Shown here piece by piece: positions 1 to 41,749 of a DNA stretch of 64,000 bases. Location of the stretch: contig NC_088099.1 in assembly GCF_036370855.1 (NCBI RefSeq), forward strand, positions 143,237,017-143,301,016. The letters are read 5' to 3'. Numbering within the stretch: the stretch's first letter is position 1; every line of letters begins with the position of its first letter. The DNA is from Dromaius novaehollandiae (lineage: Eukaryota; Chordata; Aves; Casuariiformes; Dromaiidae). A model generated the notes under the pieces. It saw only the letters and a list, made by a program, of their open reading frames with translations, had not been told where the DNA came from and made no database searches. The position numbers were made by a program, and so were the translations under genes.

Positions 1-624
1 TATATTCATCTTCTGCCAACAGTGGGAAATGCTTAATGGAAGTGACAGTGGATAGAAACTGCCTTGAGGTAGATTTAAAGGTTTTGTTATTTCAAACAGT
101 GGGGTTAACTGAAACTAGTACCTTCATCCCTTAAAAAGACATTTAAATGCTTTCAAAGAGAATCATGTTAAGTATCTTTCCAAATGATAGTTTGAGACCC
201 TAGTAAATACAAAAACTTGGACTTGTTATGAAGAAATACACTCTAATTTAAAATCCATTTTACATTTGTGGGACTTCTATGGTTAATCTAATACCTAATT
301 TCAGGCAGTATGTTAAAGGCTACAGTAGCATCTGCACTAATAGTGATATACCAATTATACCTGATTCTTTTTATGACAAATAATTATATCCCCATGCCCA
401 GTAGAATTGACTTACCTATAGACTGAACATTAAATGGCATGTGTATGAAATGCAAATACAAAACAGGAATATTGTTTTGGTAAATTATTCTGAGACATTG
501 AGATTATTGTGTTTTAACAAAGCAATTGCAGTGCTTATTTTTGTGTGCTTGAAAATTGTATACATCCTGAAAAAGCAAAAGTGCAGTTTTAAAATACAGT
601 TGAATTTTACTTCTCCGTGTTTAG
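1..624 (+). other. UBR5 intron (3' part)
   Basis: AT-rich intron sequence ending at the acceptor at 624. The short frame at 441-638 runs across the splice site and is not a gene. I see nothing else in it. Confidence 0.8.
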
Positions 625-12960
<12,336 letters not shown>

Positions 12961-13335
12961 AGTATAAAAAGTGTGTATTGCTGTGTAATATTACTAGCTA
13001 AGTTTTGTAGATTTTTCCATTTGTCTATAAAAGTTTATGAAAGTTAATGCTGTCATACCCCTGGTGGTACTTTAAAGATTAAATGCAAACATTCCTGTAC
13101 TAAATTTGTAACATAAAGGCCTAAGGAGCACTAGCAATATCTGATTGTAACAGTTTGCTAGTCAATAAGTCCTTGGCCTAACCCCAGCCAAAGATGACAG
13201 CAGAACAATATAATTTACACTGTGATTTATCTTTTTGCTGAGGGAAAATATGTAAAATGTTCTGAAAATTCACTGCTGCCTTTGTGGAAAGTGTTTCAGC
13301 AAAGGTTCTTGTATAGAGGGAGTAGGGAATTTCGA

Positions 13336-13341
13336 AATAAA
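13336..13341 (+). terminator. UBR5: UBR5 proximal polyadenylation signal AATAAA
   Basis: An exact AATAAA followed within 20-40 nt by a T/GT-rich element (tgttctgtgttttatttt) and a second GT-rich stretch near 13379-13403. This is a well-formed cleavage context and the stronger of the two sites. Confidence 0.65.
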
Positions 13342-13877
13342 GAATTAAGTATGTTCTGTGTTTTATTTTAACTTTTTTATGGTGTTTAATTTGTGGTTGG
13401 CTGCAGTTGTGTATCATGTATATTGAACTTGTAAAAAGTTCCTGACAGCTCAGATCTCAGACTTGAGATCATTCACTTATGAAACCACTTTCATTGCAAT
13501 TTTTGTTCTGGTTGCATTGAACGCTGGCACATCAGATACCATCACTAATATTTTGCATGTAATTTGTACCTTTAGTGGGGGTTTTTTTGTACATATGATG
13601 AGGCCAATGCACAGTATTTCATAGTTCACAATCAACATTTTTTGTATCCCTATTTCAGTGAACAGACAGTCAGGAGATTGTTCCACTACCAGTTCTAACC
13701 AGACACTTGTACTACGTTATCTTAACTATGTAAACTCAGCCTGGGCACTTTCTGGTAACTGTAAAATGTTTATAAGATCATGATTATTGAAGATACATTT
13801 TGGAAAACTTTAATGTTCGTGAGCAGCTTAACTTCTTTTGTATCTAGCCTTTTTTAAGTATCTTGTTACAGTTTTTT

Positions 13878-13883
13878 AATAAA
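13878..13883 (+). terminator. UBR5: UBR5 distal polyadenylation signal AATAAA
   Basis: An exact AATAAA preceded by T6, with a T-rich element (agtttttatttatttag) about 45 nt downstream. Confidence 0.5.
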
Positions 13884-14284
13884 GAAATTACAGACAAAAT
13901 ACCAAGTCATATTGAAGAAACAATAGTTTTTATTTATTTAGCCACTTATACTTTAGCTAACAGCATACACCAAACACAGTTGTTCATGAAAAATCTGAAT
14001 TTTGTAACTGAAAAATTGACCTGCAGAAGACATTCAGCCCACATTTTACAGTTAGCAGAGAATCCTGAATGAAATGGGCCAGGCAACACTTTCTTTTCAC
14101 AGAATTGATTTGAAGGGAAAGTGGCTTGCTCTGAAAAACCTCAAGTTTATTAGGTTAGAATAAAATTTTAACTGCATTGTAGTGGGTTCTACTGTATGTT
14201 CACTTTTAAAGTGGTTGGTTTTGGGGAGGGTAGTCTTTGAACATAACCTAGGACTTGTTTTCCCTAATGCTTGAGGGTTTGAGG

Positions 14285-14292
<8 letters not shown>

Positions 14293-14315
<23 letters not shown>

Positions 14316-14317
14316 TT
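14293..14317 (+). repeat. T25 homopolymer
   Basis: Twenty-five consecutive T in the intergenic region shortly after the UBR5 3' end. On the minus strand it would be a poly(A). I see no retrocopied gene or SINE attached to it. Confidence 0.9.
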
Positions 14318-15326
14318 GAGAGCTAGGAAGTGATTAATAAATGAAGGAGCTAACTTTTTTTTATATATCATAACAAAGGTCTGAAAGCTTAGTGGACTGA
14401 AATATTGAAGGTTGAGGGCTTTTGTGGTGGTGATGTTCTTCTTTCTCTGCTTCTCCAACCCTTTAAGTCCATGTTAGTGATTTTTTTTTTCTTACTTTTG
14501 TTGGGGAGAGGTAAAGTAAGGTTCCATCAAAATCTGTATGGAATTCAGCTCTGCCAAAGCTCTACTGGATTTTTCATGGAGTCAACTAACTGGGGATGTC
14601 CAGAATTTACCTATAACCGTGTTTTTAGAAAAAGCCTCTGTTTTCATCATTTATTTAGTTGCTACAGATATGCAGCACGGTTTAGGTCAAAAATTCTGAT
14701 CACCACTTGCCAAATTGATCCTGAAAACATTGTTTCCTAAATAAAACTGACTGTTCCAGGCTTGTGTAGTTAAACTGCAGATAAATCAAGTAAACGGATG
14801 TAGAATTATTTCTGCATGTACTGATACTTCCTAAATCAATCATCCTAGCAAAGGTTAGTTTTAATGTATGGGAATTTGGAGTCTGTTCTGGATTTACTGT
14901 TGTGATCTTCGGTGTATCTTAAGTTCAAAATTGTATCAGTTTTTATTATGCTAGCATAAATTTTTAAAAAAAAAAGCAGTACAGCTACACAAGTCTAGAT
15001 ATAGGTGTATTAGTATAGAGATTTATACTGGTCTGTGTAGCTGTTCTCATATTCTAAAGAGAATAGTGACAAAGGTACAAAGCAACATAAAACTTATGCC
15101 CGGATTTCTAACTGGTGTAATTATTTCCATTACCAAAAACGGCTCTTAACTGAAATGTGTAAAGTTAGTAGAAAGCAAAAAAAGAAACTGTTTTAGAATA
15201 GGCCTCAAATCTACATTTTTGTAAAATAAAAGCTCCCTCCCTCACAAAGCTTTGTGAGACCTAATGATGTATTTAAAAAAATATCCAAGATCCTTGGATG
15301 AAAGGCCATATATAAATGTAAAGTAC

Positions 15327-15432
15327 TGTGTGTATATATATATATATATATGTATTGTGTGTATATGTATATAAGTGTATGTGTATGTATAACATATAAA
15401 TATATGTTATATGTATATATATTTCTGTATAT
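15327..15432. repeat. TA/TG dinucleotide microsatellite
   Basis: About 105 bp of alternating TA and TG/CA with interruptions (tgtgtatatatatatatat then gtgtatatgtatataagtg). A compound microsatellite. Confidence 0.85.
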
Positions 15433-17454
15433 AGCTTAAACATTTTTAAAATCCTGTAATGTATAGCTAGACAAAAATTATGCAGGTTAACTCACAGTAG
15501 CTCACCATATATACACACACAAGGCATTCTGATGACATAAGTGGAGAGGGAACCTAGAATGATTTATGCTGTCGTCATTGACTTGAAATGTGTATGTAGC
15601 TTTATAAATAGCTTTTTTCCTCTGTATGCTATATTTAAACTATATCAAGATTTTAATAAGAAAAATGTTTATTAAAATCATACACCTCATCTCCCTTTGA
15701 CTTAAGCCCTTCTGTTAGTTCATTTTTAAGATGTGGTAGAGAAGTTAAAGGAAAATTCTGTAATGTTTAAATTTTTTATAGTCTAAATCTTTAGCAGTTC
15801 ATAATTGCTGAAATAGGAGATACAAAGTATTAGCTACTAATAAAATGTTGTCACCAACATATCAGTTCCTATTCTGAATCTAGGAAAAACTGATACCATA
15901 GTGCTAACTTGCCATGGCTTATTCTTAACCTTGGTTTCTGTTACTCAGTTAACTGTATCCAGCACAGCAGCTGAATTGCATGTTTCAGCTTTGTTACAGT
16001 TTTCCAGAAGTGAAAAACTGAATGGCGTTTTCTCATCAAGTGGTATTTTCCAGCTGTTTTGTTTGGGAGTTAATGCTTTGGTCACTAGATAACATTCAGT
16101 GAAAAAAACAAAAAAAAAAGAATGGTTAACTGAAAAATTTGTGAATCAAAAGCAGTGCCCTTGTACAAGAGCAGTCATTCAGGGAGGTTATAGGAAATTA
16201 CATTTTCCTAACTCCTTAACCTAAATTTGTCTTCTAAAAGTGCACAATTGTATATGGACCTACTGTTTTTCAAAAGCTTACTTCAATGTATCCATCCAAA
16301 AATGAATGCATAGAGAGCAGAAAGTATGAAATTTGTATCTTTGGTTGTCATTCAGGTGGGAGAAGTGTGCAAGTTGCTAACGCTGCTGCTGTTGCAGCTG
16401 TGCTTTGCACAGTACACACTTTTGAGGCCTGTTTCAGAATACCTCTTTGGTGCTGTCTTTCACACTAGGTGAAAGGTATTTCTGTAGTTCAGAAATAACT
16501 TCCATTGAGGAAGCTTACCTGCTGATCTAACTCCCTTTCTATAATGTCCTTATAACTTGTGTATCGTGTCTCTGTATATAAATCTGTGTAAACACCGTTC
16601 TCAACTTTTTCTGCATCTGTACTCTTCACTGACTTTTATTCTCTGGCCTCCTGTTGCTTGGCCAAGCTACAGATACCTAACTTCCTAGGTTTTTTCCCCC
16701 CTTTGTCTTTTCAGACTTTGTATAACTCGACCTTTTTCTGAACTTTTCAGCTTTCCTAATTCTGTTTAGTAATGCATCTGCCAAAATCAAATATAAAATC
16801 TTGCAAATCCAAATTAACTAGATTTCAGTGTGTGGCATTTGTTTATCCCCAAGTCTGAATGTTCACACACACATTGAAATATGCTTGGTAATTGGTCATA
16901 TGAAAGCTTCAGTGAGTCTTGAACTCGCACTGCTGGAAGCGCCCATGGCCTGCCTGGAAAGGACACCACCATGCTCTACAACCAAAACCCGCGTTTGTTA
17001 GAAATCTAACTTGCATCACATTGTAATCAGTGCCTGGCAGGAGGTCCTGGCATCATCAGAACATTGACGGCTCCTTTCCTAGCTGGAAATCATTTACATT
17101 GCTTTAATTTGCAACTTTGAGTATTTTATCATTGAACAGATTTGCTGAACTGAGAAGCACAGAGGGCATTAGTGGTTTTTTTCTTTTTCGTTTTTAAAGG
17201 GTTTTCTGGGGGATTGTGGGGTTTTTAAGAGGTTTTTAAGAGGATACTTTGCTGTCTTGCTTGAAACAAACCCCTAAGTGAGATTTCAACCCTCCTGCCC
17301 CTTTTTCATCCATGGCTTAAAACTAGTATTAGGCCCTTATCTCGTAGACTGTGATAGTTCAGTATTTCACAAGTGTCAGTGGGCCGAAGTCTCGGGGAAA
17401 GAGCAGTAGAACTGCAAAGTTCTTCCCGGCCCCCCACAATATAATGTTAATTTT

Positions 17455-17700
17455 TAGCACGGCACGGTGGCTTGCAGCCCGCCCTTCGCCCTTCCCGCTC
17501 TCGAGCTCAGTGCAAGAGCCGCCTGGCGCTCGGCTCCCGGGAAGCCCGTCCCCGAGTCGTCCCTGGCCACGCGGGAGCACAGCAGCCTCCCCCAGCTCCC
17601 GGGCACGGGCCCTGCCGGGGGAGCGCAGGGACGCTCCCGTGGGGCGCAGCGGGCCGGCTGCTGAGCCACCAAGCCGCTGGGGGCTAGAGCTCGAAGACAG
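17455..17700. other. Isolated GC-rich, CpG-rich patch
   Basis: About 245 bp of GC-rich sequence with many CpGs inside AT-rich flanks, including ctctcgag and gcgcagcgggccggctgc. Open frames here exist on both strands because stop codons are rare in GC-rich DNA. No gene assigned. Confidence 0.6.
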
Positions 17701-19099
17701 CTTTCACCATCCACCTTGGAGCTCGTTTTAAATAGCGTAGTACAGGTACAGTTGAGTAATCTTATGTCCCACAAAACTACGGGTAGTGCTGTATTTTGTG
17801 GGTATGTTTATTTTGCCTGTAAACGACCTCTTTCACAATTTTGCAAGTGCTTTTCCATATTTCAGTATCATGTTCATTGTGTAATTAACATATGTAAAAC
17901 AAAACTAACAGAAGGTGGGTTTTTGTTGGAGGTGCAAGAACACCCAACTGCAGTTTTATTGATCCTTCCATCTTTCATGGTACACTTACTTTGCTGTACT
18001 TTTCCTCCATATATTTTAGAATAACATTAAACTTTAGGCAGTAGATGAATAGACACTTACTGTGCATCTGTAAATGGGAAAGTGTGTTTTTAAGAAGCTA
18101 TCCCAAAATACCTGAAGTCTCTCTAGTTGTTAATTATATTCACTTATGGCAGTTCTTACATCTTGACAAATACTCAAAAGGACAATCCCTTATTTGGAGA
18201 ATTTTGAAACAGCAGACAGGTAGCCAGATTATTCACGTTAAAGGTAGGGAATTAAGACAGTTGATAAGCAGGTCAATTTTATTAAATAGTATGATTAGTA
18301 CGCTTTAGAGTTGTAGGGTTTTATTTGGTTTTGTTTCTTTTTAAGGGGGAGATGCATGAGCTACTGGGCCATCAGCACAGTCTGGATTATACACACCAAG
18401 GCAATCTGTCAGTGCTAATGGGTCCCCTGGGTTTGCTCTATGGCAGTGCTCCTCTACGTGCTCTGGACCAAAAATGAAATCCATAGTATTCAATGCTCTG
18501 AAGTATGGCGCTGTGGTGAGTTGGAATAGTAAGAAATTTGTATGCATATCCTTGGGTAATACATAGTAAATGAAGGTTGACCGAACAAGAGTAGTAGTCA
18601 GATAATGGCAGATACTTTTAGCTGTACAAAACCATGTTTTCTCATTTTATGTTTGTTACTGTGTTTCTGGTACACTGCTTACTAATGTGATGCTCAGGCA
18701 TGTGTTTTTGTTCTCATCAGAAAATGCAATTTAAGGAAAACAAAGCTCTTCTCGCGCTTAGGACCAGTCCCCTGTGCTGCACGGATCTCACCACTGAGCT
18801 CTCCCAAGCCACTGTCCCTGGTGAGACTTGAACTCCTCTCAACAAGGCGCTTAAAAAGCCACAGGGGAGCAGATCAGGTCCAGAAGAGTTGAGTACCTGG
18901 TCCTACTCCCTGTTCCCATGCTTAAAAACTTTACACTGGAGAAGGGAGATTTCAGTTATTCTGTGACAGCTATGAAACTCCCAGAAAGTCTTAAAAAAGA
19001 AAAAAAAAAGACCCCCCCCCCCGAGAATCCTTAATGTTAGAGAACTAACAAAACTAAAGTTAAATTTCTGGAAATCAGTGCGAGAATCTCTCGAAGCTC

Positions 19100-19290
19100 A
19101 CCATGGTGCAGGTGTGCTGTGCACCTTCCCGTGGCTGTGGGTTGCTTGGGGCGGGGGGGGGGGGGGGGGGTACGGCCAGCCCTTGGGTTCGGGTGCACAG
19201 ACGCAGCGGCAGGGACGGTGCGTGGGTCTGCGGCCGCCCCTTCTGCGGGGCGCACCAGGCACCGAGCCCTCCTCCTCCTCCTCCCCACCA
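19100..19290. other. GC-rich patch with G18 run
   Basis: A short GC-rich block containing 18 consecutive G at 19153-19170 and a CTC/CCT repeat near 19268-19285. It could form G-quadruplex structure on the + strand. No gene recognised. Confidence 0.6.
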
Positions 19291-20464
19291 ACTCCCCCAG
19301 ACTCTTTTGTCTCCATCTGTTCAGAGTCGCTTAATCCTACTTCTGTGTTGATTGTCTTGCGTCCTTACAAACTTCTGGGTGTTACTGCTTTTTGTTTTTG
19401 GATTCGTGTCCATGAATTCAAGCCTTCCTGACAAACTAGGCTCTACCCCATTTGTATAGGGCTTTTTTTTTTTTTTAATTTTTTTCCTACAGAATATTGT
19501 TTTGATACGGGACCCATGTGGCTAAAAGAAATGGAACTAAAGAGACTGTCCAGCGTAGGGATGAGGAAGGAAGAGGAGACAAACTCCAGTGCTTCCACTC
19601 CGTGGCCTGGATTTTAAGAAATGTTTCCAAGAAATGTTTCTAGTCCAAGTGATGAAAACAGATTTTAGCAGTGCTTTCACTAGAGGTCTCGCACTCAGAG
19701 GACAGCGCGCGCAAATACAGGGAAGGAGGCAGGAACATCTTACTGATGGCGAATGTCTCGGTGTGAGAAACACACCAGTTACACCATTAGCTGGAAGGCG
19801 TCCTGATGCCACTGTTAGCCAGGGCTGGTTTGAAAAACTTGCAGACTTTTTTCATACATAGATCGTTCTTCCTCATACACTTGGAGGGTGACTACTTTGG
19901 GACGCCTTTAGATTATGTCTCTGTAACAGCTATCAATATTATGTCCAAATCTGTGCACATTTTTTAGTAAACGTTTTGACAATATGATTACGTCTTACAA
20001 ATTCGTCATCTCTGAGGCTTGTCTAAGATGTTTTCCTCATTTTTCTACGTTTAAATAAAAGCATCATTCTCTTTATTCGGCCTATGGTAGCAGCCAGCGC
20101 CGCAGGCCGAGGGCACAGCGCCAGAGCGGAGCCCCCAAACGCTCGCGGCCGCCTGCACCACGCCAGCGCTTGCTCCCCGCCGCCACAGCCTGGGGGTGTG
20201 CGGGAGCTTTCCACGGATTTTTCCTTTATAGATTTTTCTACTCGATTCTGAAATTATGAATGTATCTGGGAGGTGGATTTCCCCCCCCTCTGCTAAGAGA
20301 CGCAAAAGGCCCCGGCGGCCGAGGCGGGGCCGCGCTGCGCCACCGGCGGAGCCCGCGGAGCCCCCGGCCGCCGGTGAGGCCCGCGCTCCGCCCCGCGGAG
20401 GAGGAGGAGGAGGGGCCGCGGCCGTTCCCCCTTCAACCGCCGCCGCGGCCCAGTCGCCGGGGCC

Positions 20465-37073
<16,609 letters not shown>

Positions 37074-39177
37074 TACCTTGACAAAGAAAGGATGACAGTT
37101 TCCTTTTCCCCATCTCACTTTCTGCTCTGAAGTTGTCTCTACTTCCTCTCCTGGAATTGGAGTCTACTGGGTTTTTTTTCCTGGCTTTTCGTGGTATTTG
37201 TCTGCAGAGTAAACACATTTTGCTCTGTTATTTAAAAAAAAGGTCATTTTTTAAAAATTTATATGACTTTTTAAAAGGATGGCCTTTTTAAGATTCCCTT
37301 GATACATCTGCTGTGATTGCTGTCTTTAAAAAATGACTTGGCTACCACTACTTTTTTAAGACTACATTAGTGTTTTAAGAAAGCAAGCTATGTATTTGCC
37401 TCATATTATGGTATTTTAATCTGAAAACCAGATGAGGTATCACTCTATGTATATATGTTGCTATAAATTATTTTCATGGTTTGTATTTTCATGTTTATAG
37501 ATTTGATCTAGAGTAAATACTCTTCCCTTTTGTCCTGCTTCAGAAAGAGTAATAAGTGAATGTGGAAAGACATTAATAGGCTATGAGCTATAAAATTTTA
37601 TTAAGCCCAAGGATGCAGTTTGGTATCTCCATTAACCTGGGTTCTGTCTGAAGCAGTTCTCATTCTGATTGCCAACCTGATCTCTACGGTAGAAGTTTAA
37701 GGCAAAAATCATTCATATTTGATTTACAGCTGTTATTAAGCAGGTCAGCGTACCTTGAATAGCCCTTGGAAAGGCAAGCCTGTAAATAATAGAGAAAAAA
37801 CACATCCTATAGTTTGACTTGTGCAGCCTGCTTTTCCCTGCTTCTCTTAACAAGTGCCTTATTAAGCAGCTAGTTGCTGGGCTGAGTTGCAGTCAGTATC
37901 GGAAACTGGAACAGCCGGCCTTGGGTGTTGGCTTTGCTCTCTCCATTGTGCTGGGTGATTTGATATTCTCCCCTTCTCACTTTCACCTGAGTGCTGATGG
38001 TGTAAGAAAGCATATCATTCCCAGGGATTATCTCTTGAGGTACTACAGGCATACAACCTGAGCTGTAAGGAAACCCCATAATGTATTGAGGTACTTTCAG
38101 GATTGGGTTTTTAATTTGAACCACTGAAATGTCGCAGAAGAGCTTTTGGTATAAGGTATTAAACCCTTTCAAAAACAAATCTCCAAGTAGTATGGATTAT
38201 CAGCGTTTTACAAATGACTGCTGTATGGTTTTCAGTGTGTTCCAGTGCCTGAAAACTTTTTAATTTCCCAATAACACACAGAGAATGGAGCAGCTGAAGA
38301 ATGGCTAATACGTTGTAGTGATACTTGGGATGAGAAAGATAGTACCCACTTGTAGGTGGATTATTTGCAATTAGATATGCTCACTTCCCTCCCCCCCCAA
38401 GGAGAAGAAAGTGTGCATGAGCTAGACAAGGGGTTCCGCTTTATTAAACCAAGCGTTTTTTCATAAAATCCAGCACTTCATGTAGAGCTTTTATAAGAGA
38501 CTTTCCTTTTGTTCCAAATGTTATGTGCTGCTTTCAATATGCCTGGCATAAGATGAGCTGGCAGTTCAGGGTAATCGGTGATGGGATGATAGAAGTCCCA
38601 TTTCCCTGCCAGCCCAGATGAGCCATGGCCCAGGCTGTCTGAATTCCATCAAACAGGTCCTAGTGTGGTTCCTAGTGAGCAGTTGTCCCTGGGGTAAAAA
38701 TAAGCAGCAAAACTGGCCCTTGCTTTTTGTTTGGTCTAAGCAAAAGATAATGATTTCTTCATGAGCATGAAAACAGGACAGCTCTTTTTTAGAGGAAAGC
38801 CTGCCTCAAATTGCCGTAAAGTACTTGGGAGGCAGAGGGGGACCTGAAGAATACAAGAAAAAGCTGGAACTGGTGTCACTCAATAACATCCTGCAATTGC
38901 AAAAGAACTACAGACTCCAGAGACAACCCAGCACCTTTTGCAAATACTGTGTTGATGTGGGAGAAACAAAAATGTTGTAAACGGGTCTGTTGGAGAAATG
39001 GAACCTGTTTATAGTCACTAAAAGCATTTTTTTGCGTTGTGACTTAAGATGAAAGTACACAAAATATGTAAAGGTTTCATATTTGAATGTGCTCAGGCTC
39101 TCTAAATGTGTATGAGATTCCAAAGTGTGGTTACAATCCCATTTCCCCATTTGTGTGTAAAATATTTATATAGTTTC

Positions 39178-39183
39178 AATAAA
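39178..39183 (+). terminator. RRM2B: RRM2B polyadenylation signal AATAAA
   Basis: An exact AATAAA in tttcaataaaacttg, followed about 25 nt later by the T/GT-rich sequence ctttgtttgctag and then tttattgtga. Confidence 0.65.
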
Positions 39184-39245
39184 ACTTGAACATGGAGAGG
39201 AAAGTACCTTTGTTTGCTAGTTCCATGCTTTATTGTGATATCTAA

Positions 39246-39251
39246 AATAAA
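39246..39251 (+). terminator. RRM2B: RRM2B second polyadenylation signal AATAAA
   Basis: An exact AATAAA, 68 bp after the first, with the GT-rich sequence gcctggtgtttacagcttttt following. Confidence 0.5.
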
Positions 39252-41749
39252 ATTAGGCTATGCCAGAGTAGCCTGGTGTTTACAGCTTTTTGGATTGTGG
39301 GATAAAGGTCCTTGTGCCCCACATGCCATCTTGCACTATGTGCTTTCCACTTGATGTTTCTTCTTCTGGGGAATGGGGTTTGCAGTCTAGGGAACTGAAA
39401 GAAAATTTGCTTCAGCATTTTCTAGGTCAAGGAGAAACTCTTGGGGAAGGTCCTTTAGATTCAAAGAAGAAACACCCCAGAGCTGTGATGTTACTGGGTG
39501 CTGTCGGACAGCTGGGGCTGGAGAGGAGCTACCCCTCCACCTCTCCTGGGCACGCTGGTAGTGCTCGCCCTGGTGAGTGGCCTGGAAAGCTCGTTGCCTG
39601 TTGTTTGGAGTTAAAACATCCTTGTTCTGTGCGACGAAGAGGTGGCTGAAGTTGTGATCTTTTCTAGGAGGCCAGGAGCTGTAAATTGGTATGTGTGAGG
39701 GCCACCTCATGCCTGCAGCCCCCCTTATGAGTCTCTCCTGACTGCTGGCAGAGGCTGGGTGCAGTGAGGCGCTGGGGCAGCTCCTGTCTGCTGGGGGACA
39801 CGATGGCCTGCTGGGGTGCAAGCTGAAGGTGCCTGTGGGAGCTGGCAGGGTGAGCTTGGGAGGTTGCATAAAAAAGCATGTAAAAGCAGCAGCTCCTGCG
39901 CAGGGACCTCCCTATTGCATAGGAGACGCGAGAGGAAATGCAAATGTGGCCCTTTGTCGGATGTGAGAGGTGTCAGAGGGAAGCTGCAGACTCTATCCTG
40001 TGATGGAGGGACAGGTTAAACAGCGTTTCTGATGCCTGAGCCATCCCTCTTGGCATGTGGGCTGGCAGCAGAGCTGCGCGGCACCCTCCAGTCCCCCCTG
40101 AGGTATTGCTGCGTGCCCCAAACCAGCTCCTTTCTGTGGGGCCTGCCTGGACCGCTGTCTTCTCCCGGCACTTGCCCAACCTCCCTGCAAGCGTTTTCCT
40201 CTCCGAGGGTGCCAGCTGTGGGGCCGGGTGCCCTTGGTGCATCCATGTGCAGTGGTGGGGGGCTCAGCCCCCTGGGCTGGGCGTCTGCTCCTTGGCTGTC
40301 GCGGCCCTGGGGAGGGTAAGAAGGGAGATGGCCTGCAGGGTAGGCTAACGCGCTGGCCTGTGAGCTGCAGCACCTGGAAAAGCAGCACGTAAAGGAGCGT
40401 GAATTCCTAAGTCACCTCAGTTTGAGTTGCTGGAAGGCCTCTCTGAGCCCATGTGCTTCTGCTCTGCTGCTTTACGCGTCCAGAGCCGCTCGGCTCTTGG
40501 CAGGGACAAATACCTTTACAGCTAAGCTCTGAGGCAGAAAGCGGCAGTCACCCAGAGAACATTGTCGAGGCTGGCAGGCTTGAAGGCACTTATTTCATGC
40601 TACCTGGGTTTGGCTCTGTGCATCTCATGCAGCAGCTGCTACACTTGCAAAAAGTGCTGGGCGCGGGGCGCATGCAGTGATGCGTCGCATCTACATGCAG
40701 GCTCAGCTGCAGGGTGGTGAGTGCTTTGGATGGGACGTGGGTGCTTGTGTCTGAGCTCCCGGTGCAGATCCCTGTTAGAGCTAGCAGGAGAAAGGAGGCG
40801 CTTCCGCAAGGGTTCGCCTTGTCCTGAAGGACCTGTCTGCAGCGGGCAGGCGCTCTCCTCGGGGTGCTGCGAGGGGAGCTGAGGGTGGCGGGTTCGGGTG
40901 CGGCTGTTTGCACCGTGCAAGTCTTGAGCCCGGAGGATCCAGCCTCTTGAAATCCAGACCTGCCTTTGTAGCTCCCACTGTTTTCATTCAAGCAGAGAAA
41001 TTTGGGTCTTAGCAGAGCTGATACTGATGAGCACCAGCCACAAGCACTGAATAAAAGCTGAGGGGACGCTCTGCGTTGTGCCCTGCTCTCTGCCCAGCTG
41101 CCGCCGCACGCAAGGACACGGCGCTCAGCGGGGCAGCAACTGGCCCTGGCTCTTGCTGGGAAAGAAAAGAAAGCAGAAGACAGAGCAATTAGCAAGCTTT
41201 CACTAAACTCTTCGTGACAGCCCCTAGTTTGTATTGCTGGGTTGGGAAGATTTTTTACAGCGGGTTGAGATGTGCGGTACGTGGCAGCACACCTTGAACT
41301 GCAGCTGTACCCCAGCGGCTGACAGTGCGCGAATCTAATCCTGCCACGTTTTTCTTCCTCGCCTCTGAATGCTATTAAACTGCCTGTCCAGCCCCTCTGC
41401 CAGGCACACCCAGCCAGTCAGCAGAGCGTCTCCCTTCCAGCCCTGGCGGCTGAGCGGGGCTGGTTTTCCTCCTGGTGGAGCCCTTGAGTCAGCAAATATT
41501 CCTGTCTCAGCCACCAGCATCCCCAGACCCCTTCTGGGAGCGAAACAGTCACCCAACAGTCGTATGTTAATATTAAAAGTAGCTGAGCCTGTGTTTGCCA
41601 GGAGGATGTTTGTGTGGCTGGGAGGACTGCTATCTGCACTGAGCCGTGCAGAGATAGACACATGCATATATAAAACGTATAGCAACATGCACAGTTATAA
41701 AAGCACAGCACACGCTCGTAAAAGAAGAGCTGAGGGGAGAAGACTACAA

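Larger units (their letters stand above)
12961..13905 (+). other. UBR5: UBR5 3' untranslated region (end approximate)
   Basis: AT-rich, non-coding sequence follows the stop codon. Two AATAAA hexamers, at 13336-13341 and 13878-13883, define probable short and long 3' UTRs of about 0.4 and 0.95 kb. Further possible signals at 14160 and 14741 would extend it if used. Confidence 0.75.
13906..20080. other. UBR5-RRM2B intergenic region
   Basis: About 6 kb of mostly AT-rich DNA. It holds a T25 run (14293-14317), a TA/TG microsatellite (15327-15432), GC-rich patches at 17455-17700 and 19100-19290, an A11/C11 junction near 19002-19022 and a G18 run (19153-19170). No coding gene recognised. The reverse-strand open frame at 18341-18547 is discussed under findings. 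Confidence 0.65.
37074..39270 (+). other. RRM2B: RRM2B 3' untranslated region (end approximate)
   Basis: About 2.1 kb of AT-rich, non-coding sequence between the stop and two AATAAA signals. The first part (37210-37390) has alternating T-rich and A-rich runs that could pair. The ORFs inside on both strands are short and unremarkable. Confidence 0.7.

Noticed and set aside
14293..14317. T25 as the poly(A) tail of a minus-strand retrocopy
   Set aside because: No processed-gene sequence or target-site duplication is visible next to it, so it is treated as a simple homopolymer.
17351..17774. Open frames of up to 126 codons in the GC-rich patch at 17.35-17.77 kb
   Set aside because: Five overlapping frames on both strands, proline/arginine-rich, with no motif. 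They reflect local GC content.
39387..39869. A 160-codon minus-strand frame just after the RRM2B polyA signals
   Set aside because: No recognisable domain, moderately GC-rich sequence, and multiple competing frames at the same place.
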